Shown here piece by piece: positions 46,843 through 58,448 of a stretch of DNA of 64,000 bases. The notes beneath the pieces were generated by a model that saw nothing but the letters and a program-made list of their open reading frames with translations, searched no databases and had not been told where the DNA came from. Location of the stretch: positions 1 to 64,000 of the forward strand of contig NZ_PPQE01000021.1 in the NCBI RefSeq assembly GCF_002901845.1, in the 5' to 3' direction. The translations under genes and the position numbers were made by a program. Source of the DNA: Staphylococcus hominis subsp. hominis. GTDB taxonomy: Bacteria; Bacillota; Bacilli; Staphylococcales; Staphylococcaceae. Within the stretch, counting starts at the first letter, position 1. Each line of letters begins with the position of its first letter.

Positions 46843-47538
46843 TTAAAGTTTAAAAGATGAAGTATCTACTTTAACTCCAGGACCCATTGTTGTAGTTACA
46901 GCAACAGATTTGAAGTAAGTACCTTTAGCAGATGCTGGTTTAGCTTTAGCTAAAACATCTTGTAAAGCATTAAAGTTTTCAACTAATTTTTCTTCGTCGA
47001 AAGATACTTTACCAATCGTAGCATGTACGATACCTGCTTTTTCAGCACGATATTCAACTTTACCAGCTTTAATTTCTTCTACAGCTTTTTTAACGTCCAT
47101 AGTTACTGTACCAGTTTTAGGGTTTGGCATTAAACCTTTAGGTCCTAATACACGACCTAATTTACCAACTTCACCCATCATGTCAGGTGTAGCTACTACT
47201 ACGTCAAAGTCGAACCAACCTTGTTGAATTTTTTGAGCATATTCAGATTCACCCACGTAATCTGCGCCTGCTTCTTCTGCTTCTGTAATTTTATCGCCTT
47301 TAGCAAAAACTAATACACGTTGTGATTTACCAGTACCGTTTGGTAGCACTACTGCACCACGGATTTGTTGGTCATTTTTACGTGTATCAATACCTAAACG
47401 GAATGCTACTTCAACTGATGCATCAAAGTTAGCGATACTAGTTTCTTTAGCTAATTTAATTGCTTCTTCAACACTATAGTATTTAGTACGGTCAACTTTA
47501 TTAGCTGCTTCTTGATACTTTTTACCTTTTTTAGCCAT
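46843..47538 (-). CDS. rplA: Ribosomal protein L1
   Basis: 231 residues. It forms the L1 stalk and moves E-site tRNA. Typical segments are [40 protein letters not shown] and [20 protein letters not shown]. The start [11 protein letters not shown] has GGAGG upstream. L1 is also the translational repressor of this operon in other bacteria; a 206-bp gap with an inverted repeat separates it from rplK. Confidence 0.99.
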   Translation of the reverse strand: MAKKGKKYQEAANKVDRTKYYSVEEAIKLAKETSIANFDASVEVAFRLGIDTRKNDQQIRGAVVLPNGTGKSQRVLVFAKGDKITEAEEAGADYVGESEYAQKIQQGWFDFDVVVATPDMMGEVGKLGRVLGPKGLMPNPKTGTVTMDVKKAVEEIKAGKVEYRAEKAGIVHATIGKVSFDEEKLVENFNALQDVLAKAKPASAKGTYFKSVAVTTTMGPGVKVDTSSFKL

Positions 47539-47610
47539 TTATTGTTCCTCCTTTAGTGGTTTTAGCGGAATTTCCTCCCACGCTTACTTGTGTGATTTAC
47601 ACAAGTTAAG

Positions 47611-47697
47611 AGCAGATAACAGATGATGTCATTAATAAATATTAATTTACTAAAGACTAATCATAGACAATATATGTTGTCGTTTCTGTTACCTGCT
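47611..47697. repeat. Long inverted repeat in the rplK-rplA gap
   Basis: AGCAGATAACAG (47611-47622) pairs with CTGTTACCTGCT (47686-47697), 11 of 12 bases, with inner weaker pairing. It lies in the transcribed spacer. It could be a processing or L1-regulatory structure; no T run follows. No gene in the spacer. Confidence 0.6.
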
Positions 47698-47744
47698 ATC
47701 GTCTATGAGTTTATTTCAAATTCAAACTCATTTTCATTTAATAA

Positions 47745-48167
47745 TTATTGTACAGTGATACCCATACTACGTGCAGTACCTTCGATAATACGCATAGCTG
47801 CTTCTTCGTCTGCAGCGTTTAAGTCTTGCATTTTTGTTTGAGCAATTTCACGTACTTGATCTTTAGTTACTGTAGCAACTTTAGTTTTGTTTGGTTCACC
47901 AGAACCTTTTTCAACGCCAGCTGCTTTTTTAAGTAGTACTGGAGCCGGTGGAGTTTTAGTAATGAATGTAAATGAACGATCTTCATATACACTGATTTCT
48001 ACCGGAATGATTAAACCTGCTTGTTCTTGTGTACGTGCATTGAATTCTTTACAGAATCCCATGATGTTCACACCTGCTTGACCTAATGCTGGACCAACTG
48101 GTGGTGCTGGGTTCGCTTTACCTGCAGGAATTTGTAATTTAACTACTTTTTCTACTTTTTTAGCCAC
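47745..48167 (-). CDS. rplK: Ribosomal protein L11
   Basis: 140 residues from GTG 48167 ([16 protein letters not shown]), eight bases after AAGGAGG; an in-frame ATT-type start three codons before overlaps the spacing and is not favoured. The thiostrepton-site region [16 protein letters not shown] and the C-terminal rRNA-binding domain [20 protein letters not shown] are intact. It precedes rplA in the L11 operon. Confidence 0.98.
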   Translation of the reverse strand: MAKKVEKVVKLQIPAGKANPAPPVGPALGQAGVNIMGFCKEFNARTQEQAGLIIPVEISVYEDRSFTFITKTPPAPVLLKKAAGVEKGSGEPNKTKVATVTKDQVREIAQTKMQDLNAADEEAAMRIIEGTARSMGITVQ

Positions 48168-48353
48168 GATGTGCACCTCCTTGATATCGTGATGTGGTCA
48201 CAGGGCTCAGTTTTGCCCTCCCACTCATAAACATTTCGTGACGAAATGAGCGTTCTAAAAACGCGACCACATTATTTTAACATTAAACTTAATTAAAAAT
48301 CAATAGTAAAATTTCATCTTTTTAAGCAAATCATACTTTATAATTTAAAATGA

Positions 48354-48902
48354 TTATAATTTTTCTATTTGATCGAATTCTACTTCAACTGGTGTTTCTC
48401 TACCAAACATATCGACTAATACAGTTAATTTAAATTTATCTGCTTCGATTTCTTGAACTTCACCAACTTGATTTGCAAATGGTCCTGATTTGATGCGGAC
48501 TTGTTCACCTACATCTAATTCTACATCAATTGTTTTTTCTTTAAGTCCCATTTGTTTTAAGATGAATCTCATTTCTTCAGGAAGTAATGGATTAGGTTTT
48601 GAACCTGCACCTGCTGAACCAACAAATCCTGTGACACCTGGAGTATTACGTACAACATACCATGATTCATCTGTCATAATAAGCTCTACTAAAACATATC
48701 CAGGAAATGTCTTTTTAACCTGTTTTTTTGCTTTCCCATCTTTAACTTGTGTTTCTTCCTCTTCAGGTATGACAACTCTAAAAATTTGCTCTGTCATATT
48801 CATTGATTCTACTCTTTTTTCTAAATTCTTTTTAACTTTATTTTCATATCCAGAATACGTATGCACTGCGTACCAACGCTTAGCCCCAACTTCTTCAGAC
48901 AT
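48354..48902 (-). CDS. nusG: Transcription elongation/termination factor NusG
   Basis: 182 residues. The NGN domain is RWYAVHTYSGYENKVKKNLE through FPGYVLVE and TPGVTGFVG; the C-terminal KOW domain is GEQVRIKSGPFANQVGEVQE. It binds RNA polymerase, couples to S10 or Rho, and induces pausing in Firmicutes. It is 17 bases behind secE and upstream of the rplK operon. Confidence 0.99.
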   Translation of the reverse strand: MSEEVGAKRWYAVHTYSGYENKVKKNLEKRVESMNMTEQIFRVVIPEEEETQVKDGKAKKQVKKTFPGYVLVELIMTDESWYVVRNTPGVTGFVGSAGAGSKPNPLLPEEMRFILKQMGLKEKTIDVELDVGEQVRIKSGPFANQVGEVQEIEADKFKLTVLVDMFGRETPVEVEFDQIEKL

Positions 48903-48919
48903 GTTGTCACTCCTTACTT

Positions 48920-49120
48920 TTATCTAAATAATTGAATTAAATTACCAATACCTACGTCTAATACCCAGAAAAAGACCATAAAGAAAATTACTGTAGCTAC
49001 TACAATGACAGTATATTTAAAAAGTTCTTCTTTCGTAGGCCAACTTGTTTTTTCCATTTCGCTTTTAACGCCTTGGAAGAAACTTTCTTTATTCTTACTT
49101 GCGTCTTTATCTTTAGCCAT
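48920..49120 (-). CDS. secE: Preprotein translocase subunit SecE
   Basis: 66 residues from ATG 49120 ([11 protein letters not shown]), with GGAGG upstream; a longer in-frame start at 49195 overlaps rpmG and is rejected. The amphipathic segment [20 protein letters not shown] and one transmembrane helix ([20 protein letters not shown]) are standard for SecE of the SecYEG channel. A little longer than S. aureus SecE, by a Lys/Asp-rich insert at the start. Confidence 0.97.
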   Translation of the reverse strand: MAKDKDASKNKESFFQGVKSEMEKTSWPTKEELFKYTVIVVATVIFFMVFFWVLDVGIGNLIQLFR

Positions 49121-49163
49121 AACCTTACCTCCATGCTTTTCAAAGTATATACTTATAAACTCA

Positions 49164-49307
49164 TTACTTTGATTCTTTATGCATCGTGTGTTCATTACAT
49201 CTGGAACAATATTTCTTCAGTTGTAATCTCTTAGCTGATGTTTCTTTTTTAGGTACATTATAATTTCTGCTACCACACATTTCACAAACTAAAGGTACTT
49301 TTCTCAC
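49164..49307 (-). CDS. rpmG: Ribosomal protein L33
   Basis: 47 residues, GTG start at 49307 with AGGTG upstream. The sequence [20 protein letters not shown], then [20 protein letters not shown], contains the four zinc-binding cysteines (CEMC and CSRC) of the zinc-containing L33 form. It stands at the conserved place upstream of secE-nusG. Confidence 0.96.
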   Translation of the reverse strand: MRKVPLVCEMCGSRNYNVPKKETSAKRLQLKKYCSRCNEHTMHKESK

Positions 49308-49387
49308 ATCAATTCACCTTTACTCATATTAATACCAGTCTACTATACATAAACTTATAATAAACTGTCAAACTCGTACTAAAATAC

Positions 49388-49978
49388 TTAACGTTTGTAT
49401 TTCAATAAATATTGTTTCATTTTTATTTTACAACGTTGAATACTATTGTAAACTACTTTATCTTTTACATTTAGTCTTTTTGCTATTTCTGATGGGGAAT
49501 AATCCAGTAGAAGTAAATTTGCAACTTCTCTTTCAAACATACTTAACTTCTTAAAACTATCTATCAAGTCTTCTTTACTTAATCTAGTTAAATATAGTGC
49601 TTCCGTCCTTTTTATCATTTGATTCAAACGATATTCTACTACACATTCATTGATTAACAATTGTTGACGTTGATTAAACGCATAACGTTTTCTCCAAAAA
49701 TCTTTTTTTACAGAATAAACGAGACGATTTAAATAATGTTCGAATGGAACATTCGTATTAAAATTAAATGTGTGTAAAGCTAAATATATCTTTAACGAGG
49801 TATCTTGAATTAAATCTTCTAGTTCTTGATGATATATACCTAGACTTCTAAACTTCATCATAAGTTTAGGACGTATCACATTCATTATATTTGCGAATAA
49901 CTGTTCTTTCTCCAATGTATTTTGGCTATATTGAAAAGCTTTAAATATATCTTCTAGTTGTCGAAAATGATAAGTCAT
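49388..49978 (-). CDS. sigH: Alternative sigma factor SigH
   Basis: 196 residues from ATG 49978 (MTYHFRQLED), eight bases after AAAGG. Sigma region 2 is seen in RSLGIYHQELEDLIQDTSLK with FWRKRYAF; region 4 is FEREVANLLLLDYSPSEIAK with NSIQRCKIKMKQ. In S. aureus SigH controls competence genes and prophage integrase expression. Divergent in sequence but its place upstream of rpmG-secE-nusG is conserved. Confidence 0.88.
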   Translation of the reverse strand: MTYHFRQLEDIFKAFQYSQNTLEKEQLFANIMNVIRPKLMMKFRSLGIYHQELEDLIQDTSLKIYLALHTFNFNTNVPFEHYLNRLVYSVKKDFWRKRYAFNQRQQLLINECVVEYRLNQMIKRTEALYLTRLSKEDLIDSFKKLSMFEREVANLLLLDYSPSEIAKRLNVKDKVVYNSIQRCKIKMKQYLLKYKR

Positions 49979-50045
49979 ATACAAAACCTTTCTTTATAAG
50001 TTAGGCACATTGTATAAGACGCATCTTTTAAATGGCAAGACTGTA

Positions 50046-50576
50046 TTATTTATGTTTTTTACCATATCCTCGTCGTATTTTTTCAAATTCTGCAAGTACA
50101 TCTTTTGATAACGAAATTCGAGTTCTTGGTTTACGTTCATTAAAATCATCTACTGATTTACTAACCGTCATTGCATTCTCTTTTAAATCTCGCCACATTT
50201 CTCTAGATGAAACACGATATGCACCTGCTCCAAAAATAGCATGTTGCTCGCTCATATCGCTGGTCACTACTGTAATATGTGTCGTATGTTTATTGTATAA
50301 ATTGTATACATAACGCTCAATATAGCTATCTGCAGTTTCTTTTTCTTTCGTAAAAACTGTTTTAACACCATGATAAATGTATTCTCTTTCTATACCAGAT
50401 TGTTCATATGCATCAAATACACATACAATCTCATCAGCGACAACTGCATTGTAATTGGCAATCACATCTAAGAGTTGTTCACGTGCTTCCTCTAAACTTT
50501 CTCTTGCTACTTTACTCAATTCCCTTGATTGACCAATCATATTGTACCCATCAATAATTAGATATCTATCTTTCAT
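50046..50576 (-). CDS. rae1: NYN-domain endoribonuclease, YacP/Rae1
   Basis: 176 residues. PIN-like NYN motifs are [11 protein letters not shown] (residues 6-16), [10 protein letters not shown] and [14 protein letters not shown]. In Bacillus Rae1 enters the ribosomal A site and cuts mRNA. It shares a 4-base overlap with rlmB upstream and belongs to the cysS-mrnC-rlmB-rae1 block. Confidence 0.92.
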   Translation of the reverse strand: MKDRYLIIDGYNMIGQSRELSKVARESLEEAREQLLDVIANYNAVVADEIVCVFDAYEQSGIEREYIYHGVKTVFTKEKETADSYIERYVYNLYNKHTTHITVVTSDMSEQHAIFGAGAYRVSSREMWRDLKENAMTVSKSVDDFNERKPRTRISLSKDVLAEFEKIRRGYGKKHK

Positions 50577-51322
50577 TGGGAGTCTCCAATTTGATGTCGT
50601 TTACGATATACTTCATACATCATTAAACTAGCAGCTACAGAAGCATTTAAGCTATTAACATGGCCTACCATGGGAATTTTAATATAGAAATCACATTTAT
50701 CTTTAACCAATCTACTCATACCTTGCCCTTCACTACCAATTACGATAGCCAGTGGCATATCAGCAGCCATATTGCGATAATCTGTAGCATTATCCGCTTC
50801 AGCGCCTGCTACCCAATATCCATTATCTTTCAACTCATCAATTATTTTTGATAAATTTGTAACACGCATCACTGGGACATGCTGAATCGCACCTGTTGAC
50901 GCTTTTGCAACAGTTTGTGTGAGCGCAACAGAACGTCTTTTAGGGATAACAACTCCATCTACTCCGCTTGCATCTGCCGTTCTAATGATCGAACCAAGAT
51001 TATGTGGATCTTCTAACCCATCTAAAATAATTATTGTAGAAAGGCCTTCTTTTTCTTTTTGAGATTGAATAAACTGATCAAAATCTGCATATTCGTATGG
51101 TGCAATCAGTGCAGCTACACCTTGATGCGGTGCATTTGCTAAATTATCTAATTTGGATTTTGGAACAGTTTGTATAATCAATTTCTGTGCTTTAGCATTT
51201 TTTAAAATATCATTAATTTGCTGCTTTCTTATTCCTTCTTGTATCCAAATTTTATTTATTGTATGACCAGACACAATTGCTTCTTTAACAGCGTGTCTAC
51301 CGACAATAACGATATCTTCCAC
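50573..51322 (-). CDS. rlmB: 23S rRNA (guanosine-2'-O)-methyltransferase RlmB type
   Basis: 249 residues from GTG 51322 ([16 protein letters not shown]), ten bases after AAAGG. SpoU-family motifs are [29 protein letters not shown] and [20 protein letters not shown]. The N-terminal substrate-binding domain is VGRHAVKEA...PHQGVAA. It methylates a 23S rRNA ribose; the exact site is inferred from the family. Confidence 0.94.
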   Translation of the reverse strand: MEDIVIVGRHAVKEAIVSGHTINKIWIQEGIRKQQINDILKNAKAQKLIIQTVPKSKLDNLANAPHQGVAALIAPYEYADFDQFIQSQKEKEGLSTIIILDGLEDPHNLGSIIRTADASGVDGVVIPKRRSVALTQTVAKASTGAIQHVPVMRVTNLSKIIDELKDNGYWVAGAEADNATDYRNMAADMPLAIVIGSEGQGMSRLVKDKCDFYIKIPMVGHVNSLNASVAASLMMYEVYRKRHQIGDSQ

Positions 51323-51327
51323 TATGT

Positions 51328-51717
51328 TCACAACCTTTCATCAACAATTTGTACAATCATATCAAGTAACGCATCTAATCGTTCATTTCGATGATCTAAA
51401 TAAAGAAATCCTATAATAGCTTCTAAACCTGAACTTTTACGATAGGTTTGTACATCTGTATTTTTAGCTTTCGTATAACTTTTAGCGTTACGGCCTCTTC
51501 TAACAATATCTCGTTCTTCTTCAGTAAACCATTCTTTTGTTATTAATACCTCAAGCGTTTGTGCTTGGCTTTTTGCAGACACATATTGTTTCGATACTTG
51601 ATGTAAGCGATTCGGTTTACTTTGTAATTTAAGCACAATGTATTCACGTACATGCTGGTCTAATACAGCATCTCCCATATAAGCTAACGTTAATGGGTTT
51701 AGTAGTCTGGCATCCAT
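51328..51717 (-). CDS. mrnC: Mini-ribonuclease III
   Basis: 129 residues, RNase III catalytic domain without the dsRNA-binding domain. Signature [20 protein letters not shown] and downstream [19 protein letters not shown] carry the acidic metal ligands. It processes 23S rRNA ends. It starts 1 base behind cysS stop codon and overlaps the start region of rlmB, so the genes are coupled. Confidence 0.95.
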   Translation of the reverse strand: MDARLLNPLTLAYMGDAVLDQHVREYIVLKLQSKPNRLHQVSKQYVSAKSQAQTLEVLITKEWFTEEERDIVRRGRNAKSYTKAKNTDVQTYRKSSGLEAIIGFLYLDHRNERLDALLDMIVQIVDERL

Positions 51718-51718
51718 A

Positions 51719-53119
51719 TTAACCCCTTCTAAATCTTACACCTTGAGGCGTATCTTCAAGAATAATATTTTGTTCTTTTAGCGTATCTCTAATTTCGTCA
51801 GCTCGAGCAAAATCTTTATTTTTACGTGCTTCATTACGTTCTTCGATAAGTTTTTCTATGTCTTCATCAAGTAATACATCATTTTCTTTTCCTTCTAATG
51901 GCACACCTAATACGTCACTAAAAATTTGATATACTTCTTTAAAGCGCTGAATCACTTTAGTTGATGTTGTATTTTCTAACACATATTTATTAGCTAATTT
52001 TGATAAATCATACCATGCAGTTACAGCGTTTGCTGTATTAAAATCATCATCCATTACTGCTTCAAATTGTTTTAAAATATCATTAATTTGATCAATATAG
52101 TCTGTTTGTGTTTCTAAATCAGTTGCGATTGCTTCTCTTTCTTTAATTAATTGATAACTATTGCGTATACGCTCTAATCCACTTTTAGCAGCATTCACTA
52201 ATTCAACGTTATAGTTGATTGGACTTCTATAATGAACACTGATCATGAAGAAACGTAATACATCTGGATCAATTTCTTTAATAATATCGTGTACTAAAAT
52301 AAAGTTACCTAATGATTTACTCATTTTTTCATTATCTATATTAATAAAACCATTATGCATCCAATAATTAGCAAAAGGCGCGTGATTGTGTGCTTCAGAT
52401 TGCGCTATTTCATTTTCATGATGTGGAAATTGTAAGTCTGATCCTCCTGCATGGATGTCAATTGTTTTTCCCAATTCATGATAAGCCATTACAGAGCATT
52501 CAATATGCCATCCTGGACGTCCTTGTCCAAATGGGCTCTCCCAACTAATTTCTCCAGGTTTTGCTTTTTTCCATAGCGTAAAATCCAATGCATCCTCTTT
52601 TTGTTCACCTGCTTCTATACGAGCGCCAACTTTTAAATCATCAATAGACTGATGACTTAATTTACCATATCCATCAAATTGACGGGTTCTAAAATACACA
52701 TCTCCATTACTTTCATATGCATAACCGTCATCTACAAGTTGTTTAATGAAGTCAATGATTTCATCCATATGATTCATTACTCGTGGATTAGATGTCGCTC
52801 TTTTAACATTAAGTGCCCCTACATCTTCATAGAATGCCTTGATATATCGATCAGCAATTTCTGGCACACTTTCATTTAATTCTTTAGAACGATTAATGAG
52901 TTTATCATCTACATCAGTAAAATTAGATACGTAATCAATCGTATAGCCTTTATATTCAAAATATCGACGTACGACGTCATAATTAATTGCTGGACGGGCA
53001 TTACCGATATGAATGTAATTATACACTGTAGGTCCACATACATACATTTTCACCTTACCAGGTTCAATGGGCTTAAACGCCTCTTTTTGACGTGTTAAAG
53101 TATTATATAATGTAATCAT
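51719..53119 (-). CDS. cysS: Cysteinyl-tRNA synthetase
   Basis: 466 residues from ATG 53119 (MITLYNTL), with GGAGAG seven bases upstream. Class I motifs are HIGNARPAI and KMSKSLGN; zinc ligands are CGPTVY, ECSVMA and HHENE. It overlaps the end of cysE by 17 bases and is controlled together with it by the Cys T-box. Confidence 0.99.
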   Translation of the reverse strand: MITLYNTLTRQKEAFKPIEPGKVKMYVCGPTVYNYIHIGNARPAINYDVVRRYFEYKGYTIDYVSNFTDVDDKLINRSKELNESVPEIADRYIKAFYEDVGALNVKRATSNPRVMNHMDEIIDFIKQLVDDGYAYESNGDVYFRTRQFDGYGKLSHQSIDDLKVGARIEAGEQKEDALDFTLWKKAKPGEISWESPFGQGRPGWHIECSVMAYHELGKTIDIHAGGSDLQFPHHENEIAQSEAHNHAPFANYWMHNGFINIDNEKMSKSLGNFILVHDIIKEIDPDVLRFFMISVHYRSPINYNVELVNAAKSGLERIRNSYQLIKEREAIATDLETQTDYIDQINDILKQFEAVMDDDFNTANAVTAWYDLSKLANKYVLENTTSTKVIQRFKEVYQIFSDVLGVPLEGKENDVLLDEDIEKLIEERNEARKNKDFARADEIRDTLKEQNIILEDTPQGVRFRRG

Positions 53120-53744
53120 CTTTAATCTCTCCATTCTTAGCTTTTTCCAATTGTCGTTCTAGTTGCTTAATTTGTTCAAATAAAGGATCAGGCAAATTAC
53201 GATGATCAAATGTTTTCCCAATTCGTTTTCCTTCTTGTTTAACAATATGACCTGGAATACCTACAACTGTTGTATAACTTGGCACAGATTGTAAGACTAC
53301 TGAATTCGCACCAATATTAACATTAGAATCAATTTGGATATTTCCTAAAACCTTTGATCCTGCTGCAATTAAAACATTATCTCCAATATCTGGATGACGC
53401 TTTCCTTTTTGTTTACCTGTACCTCCAAGTGTCACGCCTTGATAAATCGTTACGTTATCTCCAATCGTACATGTTTCACCAATAACTACACCCATACCAT
53501 GATCAATAAATAGACGTTTTCCAATTTTCGCTCCAGGATGAATTTCAATTCCTGTAAAAAAGCGAGATACTTGTGAAATCATTCTCGCCAAAACGTAGTG
53601 TTTTTTATTATATAATTTATGTGCAATTAAGTGACTCCACACCGCATGCAAGCCTGCATAAGTTGTGATTACTTCAAATGTTGTACGTGCTGCAGGGTCT
53701 TGTTCAAATACCATTTTTACATCATCTTTCATTCTTTTTATCAA
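53103..53744 (-). CDS. cysE: Serine O-acetyltransferase
   Basis: 213 residues from TTG 53744 (MIKRMKDD), eight bases after GGAGG. It makes O-acetylserine for cysteine synthesis. The left-handed beta-helix repeats are seen as [40 protein letters not shown] and [16 protein letters not shown]. It is first gene of the T-box-controlled operon with cysS. Confidence 0.97.
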   Translation of the reverse strand: MIKRMKDDVKMVFEQDPAARTTFEVITTYAGLHAVWSHLIAHKLYNKKHYVLARMISQVSRFFTGIEIHPGAKIGKRLFIDHGMGVVIGETCTIGDNVTIYQGVTLGGTGKQKGKRHPDIGDNVLIAAGSKVLGNIQIDSNVNIGANSVVLQSVPSYTTVVGIPGHIVKQEGKRIGKTFDHRNLPDPLFEQIKQLERQLEKAKNGEIKDDYII

Positions 53745-53814
53745 GACGCTCGCCTCCCCATTTTCTATATATTATGAATATCTTACAGTCCATGTATCAT
53801 TCAAATATTTAAAA

Positions 53815-54060
53815 AAAGCGCCCCTAACATTAACTGCTAGAGGCGCTATTGCACGGTTCCACTCTTCATTTTAGATAAAGTAAGTTGATGAACATACTAG
53901 TCTACCTTATCATACTCATTTCTATATTTAATTGAACATTCAAAGGTGCATTCGATATAGATAATGATATGCTCACAGCAACCGCATACTCTCTAACAAC
54001 ATTATCGTATATTTACTAATCCTTTAACTAACATATGTTTAATCTTATCATAAGAAGTTT
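53815..54060 (-). promoter_or_regulatory. T-box riboswitch (cysteine) upstream of cysE-cysS
   Basis: On the minus strand the T-box sequence AGAGTGGAACCGTGC (53851-53865) is followed by a terminator AGCGCC...GGGGCGCT with T7 (about 53814-53846). Upstream stem I carries a TGC triplet in the context GAATGCACC as probable Cys specifier. Uncharged tRNA-Cys would favour the antiterminator and expression of both genes. Confidence 0.92.
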
Positions 54061-54115
54061 TTTATAAAATTTCAAGTTTAAACATGTGTGTCTGACTTAT
54101 TATATTAACATTGTT

Positions 54116-55570
54116 TTAAACATATTTTTTTAAACGAGATAGTACTTTTTCTTTTCCTAATACTTCAATTGTATTCGGTAATTCAGGACCATGCATTTGA
54201 CCAGTCACTGCTACACGAATAGGCATAAATAATTGTTTACCTTTAATACCAGTTTCTTTTTGTACTTCTTTAATCGTTTTTTTAATTTCAGCAGCTTCAA
54301 ATGGTTCAAGCGCTTCTAATTTACCATATAAATGAGACATTAATTCAGGAACTTGTTCGCCATTTAATACCTCTTGTTCTTCTTCACCTAATTCAGGCAT
54401 ATCATGGAAGAACATTTCTGATAACGGAACAATTTCTCCTGCATAACTCATTTCTTTTTGATAAAGACCAATTAATTTGCGTCCCCATTCTTTATCTTCT
54501 TCACTTGGATTTTCAGGAATTAAATTTGCTTTGATTAAGTGTGGTAAAGCAAGCTCAAATACTGTTTCTGTATCTTTTGTTTTCATATATTGGTTATTAA
54601 CCCAAGCTAATTTTTGTCTATCAAACATTGCTGGAGATTTAGAAAGACGTTGTTCATCAAAAATCTTAATAAATTCTTCTTTAGAAAAGATCTCATCTTC
54701 ACCTTCAGGAGACCAACCGAGTAAAGCAATAAAATTGAATAACGCTTCAGGTAAATAACCTAAATCACGATATTGCTCGATAAATTGTAAAATTTGGCCA
54801 TCTCGTTTACTTAATTTTTTACGTTGTTCATTTACAATTAATGACATATGCGCAAAACGTGGTGGTTCCCAACCAAATGCTTCATAAATCATTAATTGCT
54901 TAGGTGTATTTGATACATGATCATCTCCACGAATAACATCAGAAATTTCCATGTAGTGATCATCTACTGCTACCGCGAAATTATACGTAGGGACGCCATC
55001 TTTTTTCACGATAACCCAATCTCCAATATTATTAGAGTCAAAAGAAATTTCTCCTTTAACCATATCATCAAATGTATATGTTTTATCTTTTGGAACACGG
55101 AAACGAATAGCGGGTTTGCGTCCTTCAGCTTCAAATTGTTGACGTTGTTCTTCGGTGAGATGTGCATGTTTACCGCCATATCGTGGCATTTCTCCACGAG
55201 CAATTTGAGCTTCACGTTCTTCTTCTAATTCTTCTTCAGTCATGTAGCATTTGTATGCTTTATCTTCATCTAATAATTGTTGAATAAGTGGATTATAGAT
55301 GTCTGCACGTTCAGATTGACGATAAGGACCATGACCTTTGTCTTTATCGATAGATTCATCCCAATCTAATCCTAACCATTTTAAGTTATCAAATTGTGAA
55401 GATTCTCCATCTTCAAGATTTCTTTTACTATCTGTATCTTCAATACGTACTACAAAATCTCCATCATAATGTTTAGCAAATAAATAATTAAATAATGCAG
55501 TTCTTGCATTTCCGATGTGTAAATATCCAGTTGGACTTGGCGCATATCTTACTCTTACGCGTTCACTCAT
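54116..55570 (-). CDS. gltX: Glutamyl-tRNA synthetase
   Basis: 484 residues from ATG 55570 ([15 protein letters not shown]), with AGGAG eight bases upstream. Class I signatures are [16 protein letters not shown] and KLSKRDG. It charges tRNA-Glu and, in Gram-positives lacking GlnRS, also tRNA-Gln for later amidation. Upstream gap 55571-55850 holds a terminator for the preceding operon and no gene. Confidence 0.99.
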   Translation of the reverse strand: MSERVRVRYAPSPTGYLHIGNARTALFNYLFAKHYDGDFVVRIEDTDSKRNLEDGESSQFDNLKWLGLDWDESIDKDKGHGPYRQSERADIYNPLIQQLLDEDKAYKCYMTEEELEEEREAQIARGEMPRYGGKHAHLTEEQRQQFEAEGRKPAIRFRVPKDKTYTFDDMVKGEISFDSNNIGDWVIVKKDGVPTYNFAVAVDDHYMEISDVIRGDDHVSNTPKQLMIYEAFGWEPPRFAHMSLIVNEQRKKLSKRDGQILQFIEQYRDLGYLPEALFNFIALLGWSPEGEDEIFSKEEFIKIFDEQRLSKSPAMFDRQKLAWVNNQYMKTKDTETVFELALPHLIKANLIPENPSEEDKEWGRKLIGLYQKEMSYAGEIVPLSEMFFHDMPELGEEEQEVLNGEQVPELMSHLYGKLEALEPFEAAEIKKTIKEVQKETGIKGKQLFMPIRVAVTGQMHGPELPNTIEVLGKEKVLSRLKKYV

Positions 55571-55630
55571 TCGTTTCACTCCTAATTTTGTTATTCATTC
55601 TTTATAGCGAATGATTTCTTTCATTAGAAA

Positions 55631-55676
55631 AAAGTTATCCCAAACAATCTTTAAAGAGTCGTTTTTGAATAACTTT
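55631..55676 (-). terminator. Terminator behind the radA-PIN/TRAM operon
   Basis: Stem AAAGTTAT/ATAACTTT with additional AAAC/GTTT pairing inside and T6 on the minus strand. It is about 175 bases behind the PIN/TRAM gene and 60 bases before gltX, so it could also act as a leader attenuator for gltX. Confidence 0.7.
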
Positions 55677-55850
55677 AACTTCTAATCTATACTTAGATCA
55701 ACTTCGCATTTCCTTATTATTGTAGCATTAATTGGCTGGTTTGATAAGTCTATTGCTACTGTTGTTACGTTACTCAGCAATATCTCATAACGAAAAATAT
55801 TATACAATAATTCATCAATGACTACGTTTCACATGAAACTCTTTTTCCTA

Positions 55851-56921
55851 TTAACTTAAGGACTCCTCTATAGTCTTAGCAAATATAATACGACCAGATG
55901 ATGTTTGTAATAAACTAATGACTTCTAATTCAACCTGTTTCCCTATAAGAGATTTGGCATGATCTACAACAACCATTGTTCCATCATCTAGATATCCTAC
56001 CCCTTGGCCAGGTTCTTTACCCATTTTAGTTAATAAAATATTAAGTCGGTCACCTTGATGAACATTGGGTTTAATTGCTTCTGATAAATCATTAACATTT
56101 AATGCAGTAATCCCTTGAACATGACATACCTTATTCAAATTGAAATCGGTTGTAATGACATGGGCATGATAGACTTGAGCTAATTCAACTAACAGTTTGT
56201 CAATATCACTATGAGATTTTTGAGGATGAATCACACGAGTTGGATAGTCTAAATCATAAAGTTGATTTAAAATATCTAATCCACGTTGTCCTTTTTCACG
56301 TTTGATACTATCATTAGCATCTGCAACTACTTGCAATTCATTTATAACTCCTTGAGGAATAAGTATTTCTCCATCTATAAACCCGCATTTAATAATATCT
56401 AAAATTCTTCCATCAATAATTGCACTTGTATCTAACAGTTTAGGTATAGCACTGATATTATTTTTAGACATTGAACGTGCTATATTTTCTGGCAAAAACA
56501 TAAGCATTTCATCACGCTTTTTCAAACCAAACTGGAATCCTAAATAACATAATAATAGTGTAATAATAATAGGCACAAGGTGATTTAATATAGAATTTCC
56601 TATCATTTCTAAAATAAATGAAGCCATTACTGAAATAAATAAACCAACGACTAATCCTAGTGTAGCAAACAAAATTTCGACTGCACTACGTTTCATAATC
56701 CACATTTCAGCTTCTTTAAGTAATCGTGTTACTTTATTAATAAATAGACCAAATATTAGAAAGAATACAATCATCCCTACTAAACCATCAATATAATGAT
56801 TAGTATAAATGGGTGGGGTGTTCATACCTAAATCATTTAAAATTTCTGGAATTAACATGATTCCAAATGATGCACCAAGAATGATGTAGATTATAATAAC
56901 AATTCCTTTTAATACCTTCAT
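55851..56921 (-). CDS. Membrane-anchored PIN/TRAM domain protein (YacL type)
   Basis: 356 residues. Four hydrophobic helices occupy the first 140 residues. A PIN nuclease-like domain follows (LDTSAIIDGRILDI, about 165-178; VITTDFNLNKVC), then a C-terminal TRAM domain (GVGYLDDGTMVVVDHAK). The acidic residues of the PIN site are kept. Function is not well defined; RNA processing at the membrane is an inference. It follows radA by 22 bases, as in Bacillus yacL. Confidence 0.9.
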   Translation of the reverse strand: MKVLKGIVIIIYIILGASFGIMLIPEILNDLGMNTPPIYTNHYIDGLVGMIVFFLIFGLFINKVTRLLKEAEMWIMKRSAVEILFATLGLVVGLFISVMASFILEMIGNSILNHLVPIIITLLLCYLGFQFGLKKRDEMLMFLPENIARSMSKNNISAIPKLLDTSAIIDGRILDIIKCGFIDGEILIPQGVINELQVVADANDSIKREKGQRGLDILNQLYDLDYPTRVIHPQKSHSDIDKLLVELAQVYHAHVITTDFNLNKVCHVQGITALNVNDLSEAIKPNVHQGDRLNILLTKMGKEPGQGVGYLDDGTMVVVDHAKSLIGKQVELEVISLLQTSSGRIIFAKTIEESLS

Positions 56922-56943
56922 ACGTTATCACCCCTTTAAATGC

Positions 56944-58317
56944 CTATGATGAGCGATTACTAAACGCATATTTTAAGGCATCATGTACCGTTGTCACGCC
57001 AACGACCTGAACACCTTCTGGGAATGTCCATCCACCTATATTCGTTTTGGGAATAATCACTCTCTTAAATCCTAGTTTTGCCGCTTCTTGTACACGTTGC
57101 TCAATACGCGATACTCGTCTTACTTCACCAGTTAATCCCACTTCACCAATATAACAATCCAAACCATCTACGGCTTTATCTTTAAAACTTGAAGCAGTCG
57201 CTACAATAATACTTAAATCTACAGCCGGTTCAGTCAGTCTCACTCCACCCGCTACTTTAATGTAAGCATCTTGTTGTTGTAAAAGATAATTTTCTTTTTT
57301 CTCTAAAACAGCCATAAGTAAGCTAAGTCGATTGTGGTCGATGCCTGTGGCCATTCGTCTTGGATTATTAAATGTAGTAGGTGTTACTAGAGATTGCACC
57401 TCAATCAATAGTGGTCGTGTGCCTTCCATAGTAGCCACAATTGTTGATCCTGGAACATTTGTAGAGCGTTCTTCTAAAAACATTTCTGAAGGATTTTGTA
57501 CACCTTTCAAACCACTTTGTTTCATTTCAAAAATACCCATTTCATTCGTTGAACCAAAACGATTTTTAACTGCTCTTAGAATTCGATAAGCATGGTGTTC
57601 ATCACCTTCGAAGTATAAAACTGTATCTACCATATGTTCTAATAGTCTTGGACCAGCAATTTGTCCTTCTTTTGTTACGTGACCTACTATAAAAGTTGCG
57701 ATATTCATTTGTTTTGCAATATTCATTAAACTTTGTGTACTTTCTCGAACTTGTGATACTGAGCCAGGTGCTGAACTAATCTCAGGATGATAAATCGTTT
57801 GAATTGAATCGACAACAAGTATATCTGGGCGCTCTTGTTCCACGGTTTGATGAATAACTTCTAAATCTGTTTCAGCTAGTACATTTAAATTACTAGAGTC
57901 TTCCTCTAGACGATCTGCACGCAATTTCGTTTGATTTAGTGATTCTTCACCCGTGATATAAAGTACATTAAGTTTCTGTGATAACGATGCACAAATCTGT
58001 AATAATAATGTAGATTTCCCAATACCTGGGTCGCCGCCAATTAGTACGAGCGATCCACTAACAATTCCGCCACCAAGTACACGATTAAATTCTTTAGAGT
58101 CCGTTTGAACTCTTGGTGTTGTCTCATGCTTAATACTATTTAATTTCTGTACTTTTGCTTGTGTCTCTTTTGTCTTTACACCATGTTTTGGATTGGAAGT
58201 CTTTTCAATAATTTCCTCCATTTGATTCCAAGCACCACAATTTGGACATTTTCCCATCCATTTAGGAGACTGATATCCACAAGCCATACATTCGAAAATT
58301 ACTTTTTTTTTGGCCAA
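56944..58317 (-). CDS. radA: DNA repair protein RadA (branch-migration ATPase)
   Basis: 457 residues from TTG 58317 ([14 protein letters not shown]), seven bases after GGAGG. The zinc finger is CMACG...CPNCG, Walker [13 protein letters not shown], the KNRFGST motif typical of RadA, and a C-terminal Lon-protease-like domain. It assists RecA in recombination. It lies between clpC and the PIN/TRAM gene. Confidence 0.98.
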   Translation of the reverse strand: MAKKKVIFECMACGYQSPKWMGKCPNCGAWNQMEEIIEKTSNPKHGVKTKETQAKVQKLNSIKHETTPRVQTDSKEFNRVLGGGIVSGSLVLIGGDPGIGKSTLLLQICASLSQKLNVLYITGEESLNQTKLRADRLEEDSSNLNVLAETDLEVIHQTVEQERPDILVVDSIQTIYHPEISSAPGSVSQVRESTQSLMNIAKQMNIATFIVGHVTKEGQIAGPRLLEHMVDTVLYFEGDEHHAYRILRAVKNRFGSTNEMGIFEMKQSGLKGVQNPSEMFLEERSTNVPGSTIVATMEGTRPLLIEVQSLVTPTTFNNPRRMATGIDHNRLSLLMAVLEKKENYLLQQQDAYIKVAGGVRLTEPAVDLSIIVATASSFKDKAVDGLDCYIGEVGLTGEVRRVSRIEQRVQEAAKLGFKRVIIPKTNIGGWTFPEGVQVVGVTTVHDALKYAFSNRSS

Positions 58318-58402
58318 AACTGCACCTCCGATTTTTTTGAACATATCTATTTTATATGTATCCAGTTATAATGACAAATTTAAATATATATAAATGAAAA
58401 GA

Positions 58403-58433
58403 AGAGCCTAGGATTTAATGACTCCTAGACTCT
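58403..58433 (-). terminator. Terminator of the ctsR-mcsA-mcsB-clpC operon
   Basis: Stem AGAGCCTAGG/CCTAGACTCT (one mismatch) with an 11-nt loop; a T-rich tract follows on the minus strand. Confidence 0.8.
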
Positions 58434-58448
58434 GAATTTAAACTCATT